Assembly (NCBI GenBank): GCA_014239155.1 | Contig: JAAZZQ010000056.1 | Span: forward strand, 124,001 to 188,000 | Direction: 5' to 3' | Length of the DNA stretch: 64,000 nucleotides | DNA from: Lachnospiraceae bacterium | GTDB lineage: Bacteria > Bacillota > Clostridia > Lachnospirales > Lachnospiraceae | Part shown: piece after piece, positions 55,276-63,790 of the stretch | Numbering within the stretch: position 1 is the stretch's first letter | Layout: every line of letters begins with the position of its first letter | Notes under the pieces: generated by a model | Told to the model about the DNA's origin: nothing | Database searches by the model: none | What the model saw: only the letters and a program-made list of their open reading frames with translations | Made by a program: the position numbers and the translations under genes

Positions 55276-56058
55276 TCACAATCCTTCCACAGATTGAATC
55301 CCTTTTCGCATCAATGCCAACGCATTTTTTCTTGGAATTTCCTGACACATTACTTTTCCATGTGCCAAGATAAATCGCACCGCCATTGGGTAAGCCAGCC
55401 CGCCATACAAAAAGTGATACAGCACCCCTCTATCAATAAAAAACTTGTCTGTATATCCTGCAAACCATGTTGATTCCCGCTCAATTTCTAAGCCAATCTC
55501 AACGGGAATGGCATAGACCACAAGACCATATTTTAAACAGTCTTTCAAAAATAGGCTGTCCTCGCCATTGCTATACTTTGCCCCACCACCAAACAATAGA
55601 GAAAACGTAATGTGTGCCGCATGTAATTTCTCACGCCGCACCGCAAAAGAATAGGTCGGATAACGCCCTGCATTCCACACATGAACCCTGTGATACCGTT
55701 CTGTATGGTAAGTCGCCCGCGATGCGCCCACACGCACATTAAACAGTAAAAAATCCGCCTCTGGGTGTGCCGCAAACGCATCGAGTACGCGCTTCTCATA
55801 CCCCTTATCATAACGAATATCCTCATCAGAAAAGAGCACAATGTCTGCCTCCGCACGCATCAATGCGTTATTTCTGCTAAGGCCAACCCCTTTTTCTTGA
55901 AGTTCATAGCACTGTATTCGCCTGCCATTGTGCATATATTCTTTATAACCAAAATGGTCTGTCTGATTAATAATAATCGCATCACTTTCCAAACCCATAC
56001 GCTCTGCAATTGTTGCAATATCCTGATTGACAGCCGACACTAACACTTGCAGTTTCAT
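55276..56058 (-). CDS. GT2-like glycosyltransferase
   Basis: 260 residues, GT-A fold: LQVLVSAVNQD start, INQTDHFGYKEY, GVGLSRNNALMRAEADIVLFSDEDIRYDKGYE with the DXD-type FSDEDI near 77, and LLFGGGAKYSNGEDSLFLKDCLKYG near 160, as in EpsE-like EPS transferases. Probably adds one sugar to the lipid-linked unit. Lies 13 bases after... and directly before the EpsG gene in transcription order, behind the Wzz-like gene. Confidence 0.85.
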   Translation of the reverse strand: MKLQVLVSAVNQDIATIAERMGLESDAIIINQTDHFGYKEYMHNGRRIQCYELQEKGVGLSRNNALMRAEADIVLFSDEDIRYDKGYEKRVLDAFAAHPEADFLLFNVRVGASRATYHTERYHRVHVWNAGRYPTYSFAVRREKLHAAHITFSLLFGGGAKYSNGEDSLFLKDCLKYGLVVYAIPVEIGLEIERESTWFAGYTDKFFIDRGVLYHFLYGGLAYPMAVRFILAHGKVMCQEIPRKNALALMRKGIQSVEGL

Positions 56059-56098
56059 CGAAATCCCACCTCCTTCCTACGCTCAGCATTACAAAAAA

Positions 56099-57163
56099 CT
56101 ATTTTAAGCCATAATAAATTGCTGTCCAAGATACATTGGCTTTTGTAAGGACTGCACCCGCTATTTTTCCGCCTTGAAGTTGTACAAAATCCATCTCATC
56201 AACTATTTTTTCTCGATAAGTCTGTCCAAATGGAATCACTGCTAGAAACACTGCATTTGTCATTGTCTTTTTATCATGCTCACTATCAAATATCCGAAAT
56301 CGTGTACTGTCAGCAAGACCTTGATTTTGCATATCCTGTAAAAATGCTGCTGCTTCCTCACCACCCGAAGCGTCTATCAATATCACTTCCAAATTGTCTT
56401 GTATTAATATCTGTAAATTTTCAGAAAGCATTTTTAATTGTCTATTCTGAATGGTCCGAAAATGTTTTTTTTCGCAATATTTTGCAAATGTCATACCATA
56501 TACAGACATACCAGTATGTCTTGTAATATCCCTTTTGGTATAAAACACAGACCCTATACCAAAACGAAGCGCTATGAAGAAAACGCCTGCACAAACCGCC
56601 AAAAAACCTCCTAAAAAGGCTGCCCTCCATGTAAAAAATGGAATTTCTTCCTGCACAATCTCCAAGTCATCAATCTTATAAATCCTGTCAAATTCTTCCT
56701 TTGTGGCTCCAAACGTTTCCAGCGCAGTACCAATTGCATTTTTGACAGCTTCTACCTGATTGAAATCCAGTCCACGCACAGTGATTGTCAGATAGCGCAC
56801 ATCTGATAGAATATCGGCGGTTAACATTTTTTGCACTTCATTTCTATCATAGCCCTCACCAAGCTGTTCCATTGCCCTGCCAAGGATTAAATTCGAGGTA
56901 AGCACATCATTCCATGTAAAATCATTATAATGATGTTTTGCCTCTAACTGTCCTTCGGCAAATTGGACACAGTACTCTGTCTCCGACACATAGCATCTTT
57001 CTTGCATCTGTATAAACGCTATAATGAGAGAAAGACCGCTGCCCAAAATGGCACCGGCCACTGCCAGAATGAATAATCTTGGAAGTTTTATTATATATGT
57101 GGCAAATAGCGCCCTGCTGTCAATCCCTGTCTTTTCCACTTTGCTCGCTCTTTTCTCCTTCAT
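56099..57163 (-). CDS. Wzz/CapA-type chain-length protein with degenerate kinase-like tail
   Basis: 354 residues. Two membrane helices (about 28-52 and 176-200) bracket an external domain, the Wzz/polysaccharide co-polymerase layout. The C-terminal ~150 residues look like a BY-kinase (CapB/CpsD) fold: a tyrosine-autokinase-like order of strands (LEVILIDASGGEEA, NAVFLAVIPFGQT, IAGAVLTKAN), but no Walker A P-loop or Tyr-rich tail is visible, so kinase activity is unlikely. It would regulate chain length with the EpsG polymerase. Its ATG lies 44 bases inside the end of the glycosylphosphotransferase gene. Confidence 0.8.
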   Translation of the reverse strand: MKEKRASKVEKTGIDSRALFATYIIKLPRLFILAVAGAILGSGLSLIIAFIQMQERCYVSETEYCVQFAEGQLEAKHHYNDFTWNDVLTSNLILGRAMEQLGEGYDRNEVQKMLTADILSDVRYLTITVRGLDFNQVEAVKNAIGTALETFGATKEEFDRIYKIDDLEIVQEEIPFFTWRAAFLGGFLAVCAGVFFIALRFGIGSVFYTKRDITRHTGMSVYGMTFAKYCEKKHFRTIQNRQLKMLSENLQILIQDNLEVILIDASGGEEAAAFLQDMQNQGLADSTRFRIFDSEHDKKTMTNAVFLAVIPFGQTYREKIVDEMDFVQLQGGKIAGAVLTKANVSWTAIYYGLK

Positions 57164-58556
57164 TTATCTCTTTGGATACATTTTTACTTTTCGCCGCAGT
57201 TGTCTGCCCTGCATTTACGCCCTCTGTACTCTCTGATTGAAACAATATTTTTAGCGTTAAAAGCATTAGTTTCAGGTCAAGCCACACACTGTAATTTTCA
57301 ATATAAAATAAATCTAGTTTTAGCTTGTCATAGGGCGTTGTATTGTATTTTCCATACACCTGTGCATATCCTGCAAGCCCAGCCTTCACCTTTGTCCGAA
57401 AAGTAAACTCTGGCATATCTTCTTGATACTGTTGAATAATCTCTGGTCGTTCCGGTCTTGGGCCGATAAAAGACATCTCCCCACTCAATATATTAAAAAG
57501 TTGTGGCAGTTCATCTATCCGCACCTTCCTAATAAATTTGCCAATGGGCGTAATGCGGCTGTCATTCTTTTCCGCAAGCCTTGCAACACCATCTTTCTCG
57601 GCATCCGTACGCATACTGCGAAATTTTAATATCTGAAATTCTTGCATGTCACGGGTACAGCGCACCTGCTTATAAAATACTGGACCACCATCGTACAACT
57701 TTATCGCTATGGCTGTCACAAGCATAAACGGCGATGCAACAATCATTAACAACAGCGAACAAACAATGTCAATCAGCCTTTTGACCACGCGCTGCTCAAT
57801 TGTCATAGCGTATTCTCGCGTGAGCAAAATTGGTGTGTCAAACAGGTGAAGCTGGTCTGAACCCTTTATCATAATATCTGGAATTTTGGGCATCATATAC
57901 ACTCGGATTCCTCTGCTATAGCAAAATTTTAACAACTTGTTGCGAAGCACTGTGTCCATATCCCACAGTATTACGCCATCATAATCTGTTAAAATCTCCT
58001 GTTCTAGCGCCTGCAATCCGTCACTCTCAAAAGCACATTTCACAATATTGTACTTGTCCTTGCGCGACTCAAATTTCATTAAAATATCTTCTGTCGGCCG
58101 CTCTCCGCTAATAAACAGCAAGTTCTTTGGCGGAAAAAAACGCTGATACAATTTATGGCTGACAAAGGTCCATGCGGCAGCTACAATAATCTGCCCCAGC
58201 ATCATAAGCAAAAGTGGATAAGGTGTGACAAGACCTAGCGACAACAGAGAAATCTGAAAGTAAGAGACAATGTTTGCACACAGTAATGAAATCACCTGAG
58301 AAAAAAATACATCCATTGGTTTGAGATAGCCTACCTTAAGCCCTCCATAGGTCGCTGAAAAGAATAACAGCAATATAAAATAAACGGCTGCCAAAAGCCA
58401 GAACCCTTTTCTATGAAAGCTTCTCCACATGCCGCTCTGCATAATGTCGTTATACACACGCTGCCAAACATAAATATACAAAATTGTCTGAACAAATAAC
58501 CCTACTAACGACAACTGTAATATAATTGTTCTTTTTACTGCCTCTATCCGTCCCAC
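57120..58556 (-). CDS. Exopolysaccharide polyprenyl glycosylphosphotransferase (WbaP/EpsE-like)
   Basis: 478 residues: four N-terminal membrane helices, a CoA-binding-like middle domain (ISGERPTEDIL), a fifth helix (KRLIDIVCSLLLMIVASPFML), and the catalytic C-terminal domain with FRSMRTDAEKDG, VRIDELPQLFNIL and MSFIGPRPERP. It loads the first sugar-1-phosphate on undecaprenyl phosphate for the EPS repeat unit; this large form usually uses UDP-glucose or UDP-galactose. GTG 58556 is chosen because AGGAGG lies 7 bases upstream; the frame opens at 58679 but would overlap the GT2 gene. Second initiating enzyme of the locus. Confidence 0.92.
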   Translation of the reverse strand: MGRIEAVKRTIILQLSLVGLFVQTILYIYVWQRVYNDIMQSGMWRSFHRKGFWLLAAVYFILLLFFSATYGGLKVGYLKPMDVFFSQVISLLCANIVSYFQISLLSLGLVTPYPLLLMMLGQIIVAAAWTFVSHKLYQRFFPPKNLLFISGERPTEDILMKFESRKDKYNIVKCAFESDGLQALEQEILTDYDGVILWDMDTVLRNKLLKFCYSRGIRVYMMPKIPDIMIKGSDQLHLFDTPILLTREYAMTIEQRVVKRLIDIVCSLLLMIVASPFMLVTAIAIKLYDGGPVFYKQVRCTRDMQEFQILKFRSMRTDAEKDGVARLAEKNDSRITPIGKFIRKVRIDELPQLFNILSGEMSFIGPRPERPEIIQQYQEDMPEFTFRTKVKAGLAGYAQVYGKYNTTPYDKLKLDLFYIENYSVWLDLKLMLLTLKILFQSESTEGVNAGQTTAAKSKNVSKEINEGEKSEQSGKDRD

Positions 58557-58582
58557 TGTCCAGCCTCCTGCCCACAATGCAG

Positions 58583-59365
58583 TTAAATCCGTCTCAACAC
58601 AGCCCGAAATGCCCAGAAAAACATACAGTACACACTTTCTGCGACAGACAGCTTCTCCTGTCTGCGATACAGATTCCAAATTCTTTTGACTGCTGTCAGT
58701 TTGTTTGACGACAATGTATCTGCGCTTCTTCTGTACCTTACCAGATTCTTATCAATTCCATATCCCGCACCATGCCTTTTTAGAATCTGCCACCATGCGG
58801 CTGTATCCTCACTTGCAATCTGCGGCATATAAATATCTTCGTCTGGGATTTTCTCTCTGTCAATCATCACTGTGGAAGTAAAAATTGTTGTATTTTTTAG
58901 TGCCTGTCGGTATGTGATACGTCTAGGTACATGTACCACCTTTCCCAGCCCTTCTCCAGACACATCTGCAAATTCATACCCCATAAACACAAAGCCAGCA
59001 TTGGCATTTTCTGTCTGTTGTATGGTTCTTAGCGATTCCAACTCTACAGCAAGCTTATCCGGCAGCCAAATATCATCTGCATCCAAATAACAGATGTACT
59101 GCCCACAAGCCTCTCTGACACCTCTGTTTCTCGCCTCCGCCGCACCACTATTTTCCTTGAGCGACACAAGTTTTATACGCTGGTCTGCGCTGCTTTTTTC
59201 CTGAATATATTCCTGACTCTTATCGCGCGAACAATCATCCACCAACAAAAGTTCCCAGTTTGTATAAGTTTGTGCCTGCACATAATCAATCGTCTGTCGA
59301 ATAAACTGTTCTGCATTGTATACTGGCACAATAATACTTACAACCCCTGCTTTTTTTTCGCCCAT
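58583..59365 (-). CDS. GT2 glycosyltransferase
   Basis: 260-residue GT-A family 2 enzyme: VSIIVPVYNAEQFIRQTID, LLLVDDCSRDKSQEYI, GAAEARNRGVREACGQYICYLDADDIWLP with DXD near 90, and ASEDTAAWWQILKRHG near 185, a pattern like WcaA/TuaG-type transferases. ATG 59365 lies 2 bases after the preceding GtrB-like gene. Likely adds an EPS backbone or side sugar. Confidence 0.92.
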   Translation of the reverse strand: MGEKKAGVVSIIVPVYNAEQFIRQTIDYVQAQTYTNWELLLVDDCSRDKSQEYIQEKSSADQRIKLVSLKENSGAAEARNRGVREACGQYICYLDADDIWLPDKLAVELESLRTIQQTENANAGFVFMGYEFADVSGEGLGKVVHVPRRITYRQALKNTTIFTSTVMIDREKIPDEDIYMPQIASEDTAAWWQILKRHGAGYGIDKNLVRYRRSADTLSSNKLTAVKRIWNLYRRQEKLSVAESVYCMFFWAFRAVLRRI

Positions 59366-59367
59366 GC

Positions 59368-60309
59368 CTAAAACTCTTCCTTTACAAGATATTTGGGCCG
59401 GTCCTTTACTTCCATATACATTTTACTCATATACTGCCCCATAATGCCAAGACAGAGCAATTGAACCCCTCCAATCAGAGAGATAATGCACATCATAGAG
59501 GGCCAACCAGCGACCGGGTCCCCGTAAATTAGCGCTCTGACAAAGATAAAAATCATAAACACAAACGCGACAACGCAAAATAAAATCCCAAATATAGACG
59601 CAATCGACAAGGGCGCTGTCGAAAATGCCATAATTCCATCCAAAGAATATAAAAATAATTTCCAGAAAGACCATTTTGTCTCGCCTGCTGCCCGCTGTAC
59701 ATTTTCATACTCAATCCATTTTGTCTGGTATCCAACCCAACCGAAAATTCCTTTAGAAAAGCGGTTGTACTCCCGCATAGACAAAATCGCATCTGTCACC
59801 TTCCGCGTCATTAATCTGTAATCTCTTGCTCCATCAACAATCTCCGTCTTGGAAATCTTTCGCATAAGCCCATAAAATCTTCTGGCAAAAAATGAGCGAA
59901 TTGGCGGTTCTCCTTTTCTGTCCACACGCCTTGTCGCCACAGAGTCATACCCTTGTTCTATATACTGATACATTTCTGGCAGAATTGCTGGCGGGTCCTG
60001 CAAATCTGCATCCATTAATACAGTAAAGTCCCCTGTCGCCTTCTCAAGCCCTGCTATAATCGCAGCTTCCTTGCCAAAATTTCGGGAAAACGAGACGAGA
60101 TGCACCCGCGCATCTTGTTCCCGCAGCGCTCTCACCGCACGCACAGTTCCATCTTTAGAACCATCATCTATAAATATAAACTCAAACTCCACATCCTTCT
60201 CATGGAAAAAAGATTCCTGTTTCACTGCTTCTGCATAAAAAAGCGGCACACTCTCCTCCTCATTATAACAGGGCACAATAATACTCAACATCTTTGCATA
60301 TGCCTTCAA
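59368..60309 (-). CDS. GT2 polyprenyl-phosphate glycosyltransferase (GtrB-like)
   Basis: 313 residues: LSIIVPCYNEEESVPLFY, FIFIDDGSKDGTV, SFSRNFGKEAAIIAGLEKATGDFTVLMDADLQDPP with DADLQDPP near 95, then two C-terminal membrane helices (about 225-295). Typical of GtrB/CsbB/ArnC enzymes that make undecaprenyl-P-sugar for external side-chain addition or lipoteichoic acid decoration. No GtrA flippase-like gene is adjacent. TTG 60309 is chosen because GGAGG lies 8 bases upstream; ATG 60291 is the alternative. Confidence 0.9.
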   Translation of the reverse strand: MKAYAKMLSIIVPCYNEEESVPLFYAEAVKQESFFHEKDVEFEFIFIDDGSKDGTVRAVRALREQDARVHLVSFSRNFGKEAAIIAGLEKATGDFTVLMDADLQDPPAILPEMYQYIEQGYDSVATRRVDRKGEPPIRSFFARRFYGLMRKISKTEIVDGARDYRLMTRKVTDAILSMREYNRFSKGIFGWVGYQTKWIEYENVQRAAGETKWSFWKLFLYSLDGIMAFSTAPLSIASIFGILFCVVAFVFMIFIFVRALIYGDPVAGWPSMMCIISLIGGVQLLCLGIMGQYMSKMYMEVKDRPKYLVKEEF

Positions 60310-60350
60310 CTGCTTATCCTCCAATTCACTTATCGGACTCTATTGTACTT

Positions 60351-60716
60351 CTATATCAATCCGGCTATCTTCGCTATAACCTCCGTGTTTGTTGGTCTTG
60401 TAGTTCTATTATTATAGCTTTTCTCAAATAATGTTTTAAAGCTTTCAGATTCTTCTGCGTTCCATGCTGTCTCTATCGCATTTCGTATTGCACGCTCAAC
60501 CTGTTTATCTGTAGTATTATAACGCTTTGCCACCTCTGGATACAAACGTTTTGTGACAGCGGTCAAAGTTTCAGGTTCTTGACAGGCTATCAGAATTGCT
60601 TCCCTCAAATAGCGGTATCCCTTCTGTCTCGCCCGAAATCCGAATCTAATCATATGGTATGTAGTTTGTCTGAGGATATCTGCTCTCGAACACTCATCAT
60701 CCATATTTACTTTCAT
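60351..60716 (-). CDS. Stand-alone Spo0A C-terminal DNA-binding domain protein
   Basis: 121 residues aligning by eye with the whole effector domain of Spo0A: MIRFGFRARQKGYRYLREAI (entry helix), LTAVTKRLYPEVAKRYNTT, and the recognition-helix segment VERAIRNAIETAWN, ending RPTNTEVIAKIAG. There is no receiver domain, so it cannot be phosphorylated like Spo0A. It could bind 0A-box-like DNA constitutively and control this locus (inference). ATG 60716 follows AGGA by 4 bases; a GTG codon directly precedes it. It is inside the operon between gmd/fcl and the GT2 genes. Confidence 0.88.
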   Translation of the reverse strand: MKVNMDDECSRADILRQTTYHMIRFGFRARQKGYRYLREAILIACQEPETLTAVTKRLYPEVAKRYNTTDKQVERAIRNAIETAWNAEESESFKTLFEKSYNNRTTRPTNTEVIAKIAGLI

Positions 60717-60738
60717 CACATCCTAATTCGCCAAATTT

Positions 60739-61680
60739 CTATAATCTAGCGTTTCCTGCATTCTCACAAAACCATTCGTAAGCAAGACGGATACCCTCTT
60801 CAAGAGCCACTTTATGAGTCCAACCCAATTCGTGAAGCTTTGTCACATCGGTAAGTTTTCTTGGTGTACCATCTGGCATGTCCTTATTCCAGACAATTTC
60901 CCCCTGGTAGCCAACCACACGCTGAACCGTGTTGGCAAGTTCGCTGATAGAAACCTCCTCCCCTGTACCAATATTGACATGTTGTTCTCCATCATAATGT
61001 TCCAACAAAAACACACAAGCATCTGCCATATCATCCACATACAAAAATTCCCGCAGTGGTGTTCCTGTTCCCCACAATTCTACAGTTGATGTATTCTTTT
61101 GTTTCGCGTCATAAAATTTTCGAATCATTGCCGGCATCACATGGGAACCCGAAAGGTCATAATTATCATAGGGACCATAGAGATTTGTTGGCATACAACT
61201 AATAAAATTATCTCCGTACTGCCGTTTAAAAAATTTGCACATTTCCAGCCCTGCAATCTTTGCGATTGCATATGCCTCATTTGTCTCCTCCAATGGTCCT
61301 GTCAGCAGTGCATTCTCCGGAATCGGTTGCGGCGCCATGCGGGGATAAATACAAGTACTTCCTAGAAACAGCAGCTTTTTTACCTGATAATCATGGCAAC
61401 ACTTAATTACATTGCACTGAATCTGCATATTTTCATAGGCAAAATCCGCAGGCGTCGTATTGTTGGCGTTAATTCCGCCAACTTTCGCCGCCGCAAGAAT
61501 CACTATGTCTGGCCGCTGTTCCTCAAAAAAATCCCAAACTGCTTGTTGATTTGTAAGATCAAGCTCTCTGTGCGTCCTGCCAATCACATTCTTGTATCCA
61601 TTTTTGTCAAGACTCCGCATAATCGCGGAGCCAACAAGCCCTCTATGTCCTGCCACATAGATTTTATCAGATTGGTTCAT
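60739..61680 (-). CDS. fcl: GDP-L-fucose synthase
   Basis: 313-residue SDR epimerase/reductase: [18 protein letters not shown]-terminal NADP site, [27 protein letters not shown], and the catalytic YAIAK near 135, with [13 protein letters not shown] characteristic of Fcl/WcaG. It turns GDP-4-keto-6-deoxymannose into GDP-L-fucose, directly after Gmd. The gene starts within the last bases of gmd (14-base overlap). Confidence 0.94.
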   Translation of the reverse strand: MNQSDKIYVAGHRGLVGSAIMRSLDKNGYKNVIGRTHRELDLTNQQAVWDFFEEQRPDIVILAAAKVGGINANNTTPADFAYENMQIQCNVIKCCHDYQVKKLLFLGSTCIYPRMAPQPIPENALLTGPLEETNEAYAIAKIAGLEMCKFFKRQYGDNFISCMPTNLYGPYDNYDLSGSHVMPAMIRKFYDAKQKNTSTVELWGTGTPLREFLYVDDMADACVFLLEHYDGEQHVNIGTGEEVSISELANTVQRVVGYQGEIVWNKDMPDGTPRKLTDVTKLHELGWTHKVALEEGIRLAYEWFCENAGNARL

Positions 61681-62755
61681 CTCTTCCTTCCCTTCTTTGC
61701 GCCCTGTATTCCGCGCATGAAATCCTTGCTGCTGTTCTTAAGTCAGCATCCATCATCATAGAAACAAGCCCCTTAAAATCGACTTTTCGTTTCCAGCCAA
61801 GTTCTTTTTCCGCCTTTGCTGCATTTCCCCATAAAAACTCTACTTCTGCTGGTCGGTAAAACTCAGGGTTGACATCAACAAGCAGTTTTCCGCTTTCCGA
61901 ATCATATCCTTTTTCCTTGACTCCTTCTCCTTCCCAGCGGATTATAATTCCCAACTCACCAAATGCCGCCTCAACAAACTGGCGTACTGTATGTGTCTCA
62001 TTGGTGGCGAGCACATAATCTCCTGGTACATTCTGCTGAAGCATCAGCCACATACCCTCCACATAATCTCCTGCAAATCCCCAATCTCTTTTCGCATTCA
62101 TATTTCCCAGTGAAAGTTTGTTCTGTTTTCCAGCAATAATATTCGCAATAGCAAGGGTGATTTTCCTTGTCACAAAGTTCTCACCGCGCCGTGGCGATTC
62201 ATGGTTAAACAAAATACCATTGCACGCAAACATATTGTAAGATTCCCTATAGTTCACCGTGATCCAATAAGAATACAATTTTGCCACGCCATATGGACTT
62301 TTTGGATAAAATGGGGTTGTTTCACTCTGCGGCGCTGTCTCAGGAAGTCCGCCAAAAAGCTCTGATGTGGACGCCTGATAATATCTACAGTTTCCACCAT
62401 TTACCCGAATCGCTTCAAGTAGTTTTAGCGTGCTCACTCCTGTCGCATCCGCAGTGTATTCTGGAACCTCAAACGACACACCCACGTGGGACTGTGCAGC
62501 AAGATTATAAACCTCTGTCGGTCTAATTTCACCAATAATTCGCATTAGATTTGAAGAGTCCGTCGTGTCTGCAAAATGGAGAAAAAATTTAATTTTATAA
62601 TACTCGGACTGAATCAGATGATCAATGCGCATTGTATTGGATATGCTGTGCCTGCGAATCAATCCGTGCACTTCATATCCCTTTGCCAAAAGAAACTCTG
62701 CCAGATAAGAGCCATCCTGTCCTGTTATTCCTGTAATCAACGCTATATTATTCAT
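61667..62755 (-). CDS. gmd: GDP-mannose 4,6-dehydratase
   Basis: 362 residues: [19 protein letters not shown] near 5, [36 protein letters not shown] and [19 protein letters not shown] with the catalytic Tyr-x3-Lys near 150, then [16 protein letters not shown]. These are diagnostic of Gmd. It makes GDP-4-keto-6-deoxymannose for GDP-L-fucose. GDP-mannose-forming genes are not in the window. A 72-base gap separates it from rfbD. Confidence 0.95.
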   Translation of the reverse strand: MNNIALITGITGQDGSYLAEFLLAKGYEVHGLIRRHSISNTMRIDHLIQSEYYKIKFFLHFADTTDSSNLMRIIGEIRPTEVYNLAAQSHVGVSFEVPEYTADATGVSTLKLLEAIRVNGGNCRYYQASTSELFGGLPETAPQSETTPFYPKSPYGVAKLYSYWITVNYRESYNMFACNGILFNHESPRRGENFVTRKITLAIANIIAGKQNKLSLGNMNAKRDWGFAGDYVEGMWLMLQQNVPGDYVLATNETHTVRQFVEAAFGELGIIIRWEGEGVKEKGYDSESGKLLVDVNPEFYRPAEVEFLWGNAAKAEKELGWKRKVDFKGLVSMMMDADLRTAARISCAEYRAQRREGRDEPI

Positions 62756-62827
62756 GTAAACCTTTTTTCCTTTCCAGATCTATCTTCCAATCTCTTCCAT
62801 TTCCCCTTTTAGTATACAGATACTTTG

Positions 62828-63703
62828 TCAATATGACAAGTCCTTTATATATTCTGCAATAGCCTTTTCCCAATCTGCAAATCTGTAATCTGTCGTCAAA
62901 CTTAGCATATAATTTTCAAGCACAGAATACGCTGGTCTTGGCGCAATAATCCCTTTTGCATTTTTGTCATACTGTTCTGTTGTCACTGTCTCAACAATCG
63001 TATGTTTACCAGTAAGTCTATAGATTTCTCTTGTGAAATCAGCCCAGTTTGTAATCCCCTCACAAGTGCCGTGAAAGAGTCCAAAATTATCTGTTGGCAG
63101 CAGATGAACAATCGCCCCTGCAAGTTCGTCGGCACTTGTAGGAGAGCCAAACTGATCGCCTACAACCGTCACGCGATCATGTTGTTTAGACAAACCAAGC
63201 ATTGTCTTTACAAAATTTTTTCCATCGCCATACAGCCATGCCGTGCGGACAATAAAATATTCTTGTGCAAATTCCTTGACAAACTGCTCTCCTGCAAGCT
63301 TGGTCTTCCCATATACTGCCTTGGGATTCGGTCTGTCAAACTCCGTGTATGGTGTACTTGCAGTTCCATCGAATACATAATCCGTAGAGATATGCATCAG
63401 TCGTGCATGGTATCTTGCCGCAGCAATACTTAAATTTCTTGGTCCAATTGCATTAATCTTGTATGCATTATCCACATCTGTCTCACAGCCATTTACATTG
63501 GTGTGCGCTGCACAGTTGATGATTGCAAACGGTTTCACTTCCGCTACAAACTTGTCCACTGCCTCTATATTTGTAATATCAAGCTCTCCCACATCTGTGT
63601 TCACACACTCATATTCTGTGCTGTTTTGATATCTCTTATTGATTGCGCGTCCTAGCTGTCCATTACAACCTGTAACAATTATTCTCTTTTTTCCAAGTAC
63701 CAT
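62828..63703 (-). CDS. rfbD: dTDP-4-dehydrorhamnose reductase (RmlD-like)
   Basis: 291-residue SDR of the RmlD/MAT2B type: VTGCNGQLGRAINKRY near 10, INCAAHTNVNGCETD, MHISTDYVFDG, and YGKTKLAGEQFV with Tyr-x3-Lys near 130. It reduces dTDP-4-keto-rhamnose to dTDP-L-rhamnose. No rmlA, rmlB or rmlC is present here, so they must be elsewhere, or the enzyme acts on another 4-keto sugar. ATG 63703 is chosen; the frame also opens at TTG 63712, which is too close to AAAGGA. First gene after the locus promoter. Confidence 0.9.
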   Translation of the reverse strand: MVLGKKRIIVTGCNGQLGRAINKRYQNSTEYECVNTDVGELDITNIEAVDKFVAEVKPFAIINCAAHTNVNGCETDVDNAYKINAIGPRNLSIAAARYHARLMHISTDYVFDGTASTPYTEFDRPNPKAVYGKTKLAGEQFVKEFAQEYFIVRTAWLYGDGKNFVKTMLGLSKQHDRVTVVGDQFGSPTSADELAGAIVHLLPTDNFGLFHGTCEGITNWADFTREIYRLTGKHTIVETVTTEQYDKNAKGIIAPRPAYSVLENYMLSLTTDYRFADWEKAIAEYIKDLSY

Positions 63704-63761
63704 AAAATCCAATTTCCTTTCCTGTATTCCTTATCTTTTCTCCGAATCCTAAAGACTATTC

Positions 63762-63789
63762 ATTGTAAGGGAAACAAAACATTTTACAA
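63762..63789 (-). promoter_or_regulatory. Sigma-A-like promoter at the head of the glycan locus
   Basis: TTGTAA (63789-63784), 16-base spacer, TACAAT (63767-63762) on the minus strand, about 60 bases before the rfbD start. The -35 box begins 2 bases from repeat D2. No operator or structured leader is obvious after it. Confidence 0.6.
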
Positions 63790-63790
63790 T

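Noticed and set aside
58557-58679. N-terminal extension of the glycosylphosphotransferase
   Set aside because: It overlaps the preceding GT2 gene in another frame, and a GTG with AGGAGG at 58556 is far better.
773-63433. Many plus-strand open frames of 60-150 codons
   Set aside because: They lie opposite or out of phase with well-supported minus-strand genes, lack ribosome binding sites and show no recognisable protein pattern.
63704-63761. Antiterminator or LoaP-type leader RNA for the long operon
   Set aside because: The leader after the predicted start is about 50 bases and shows no stable hairpin; the hairpins lie upstream of the promoter and belong to repeat D2. No loaP-like gene is present in the window.
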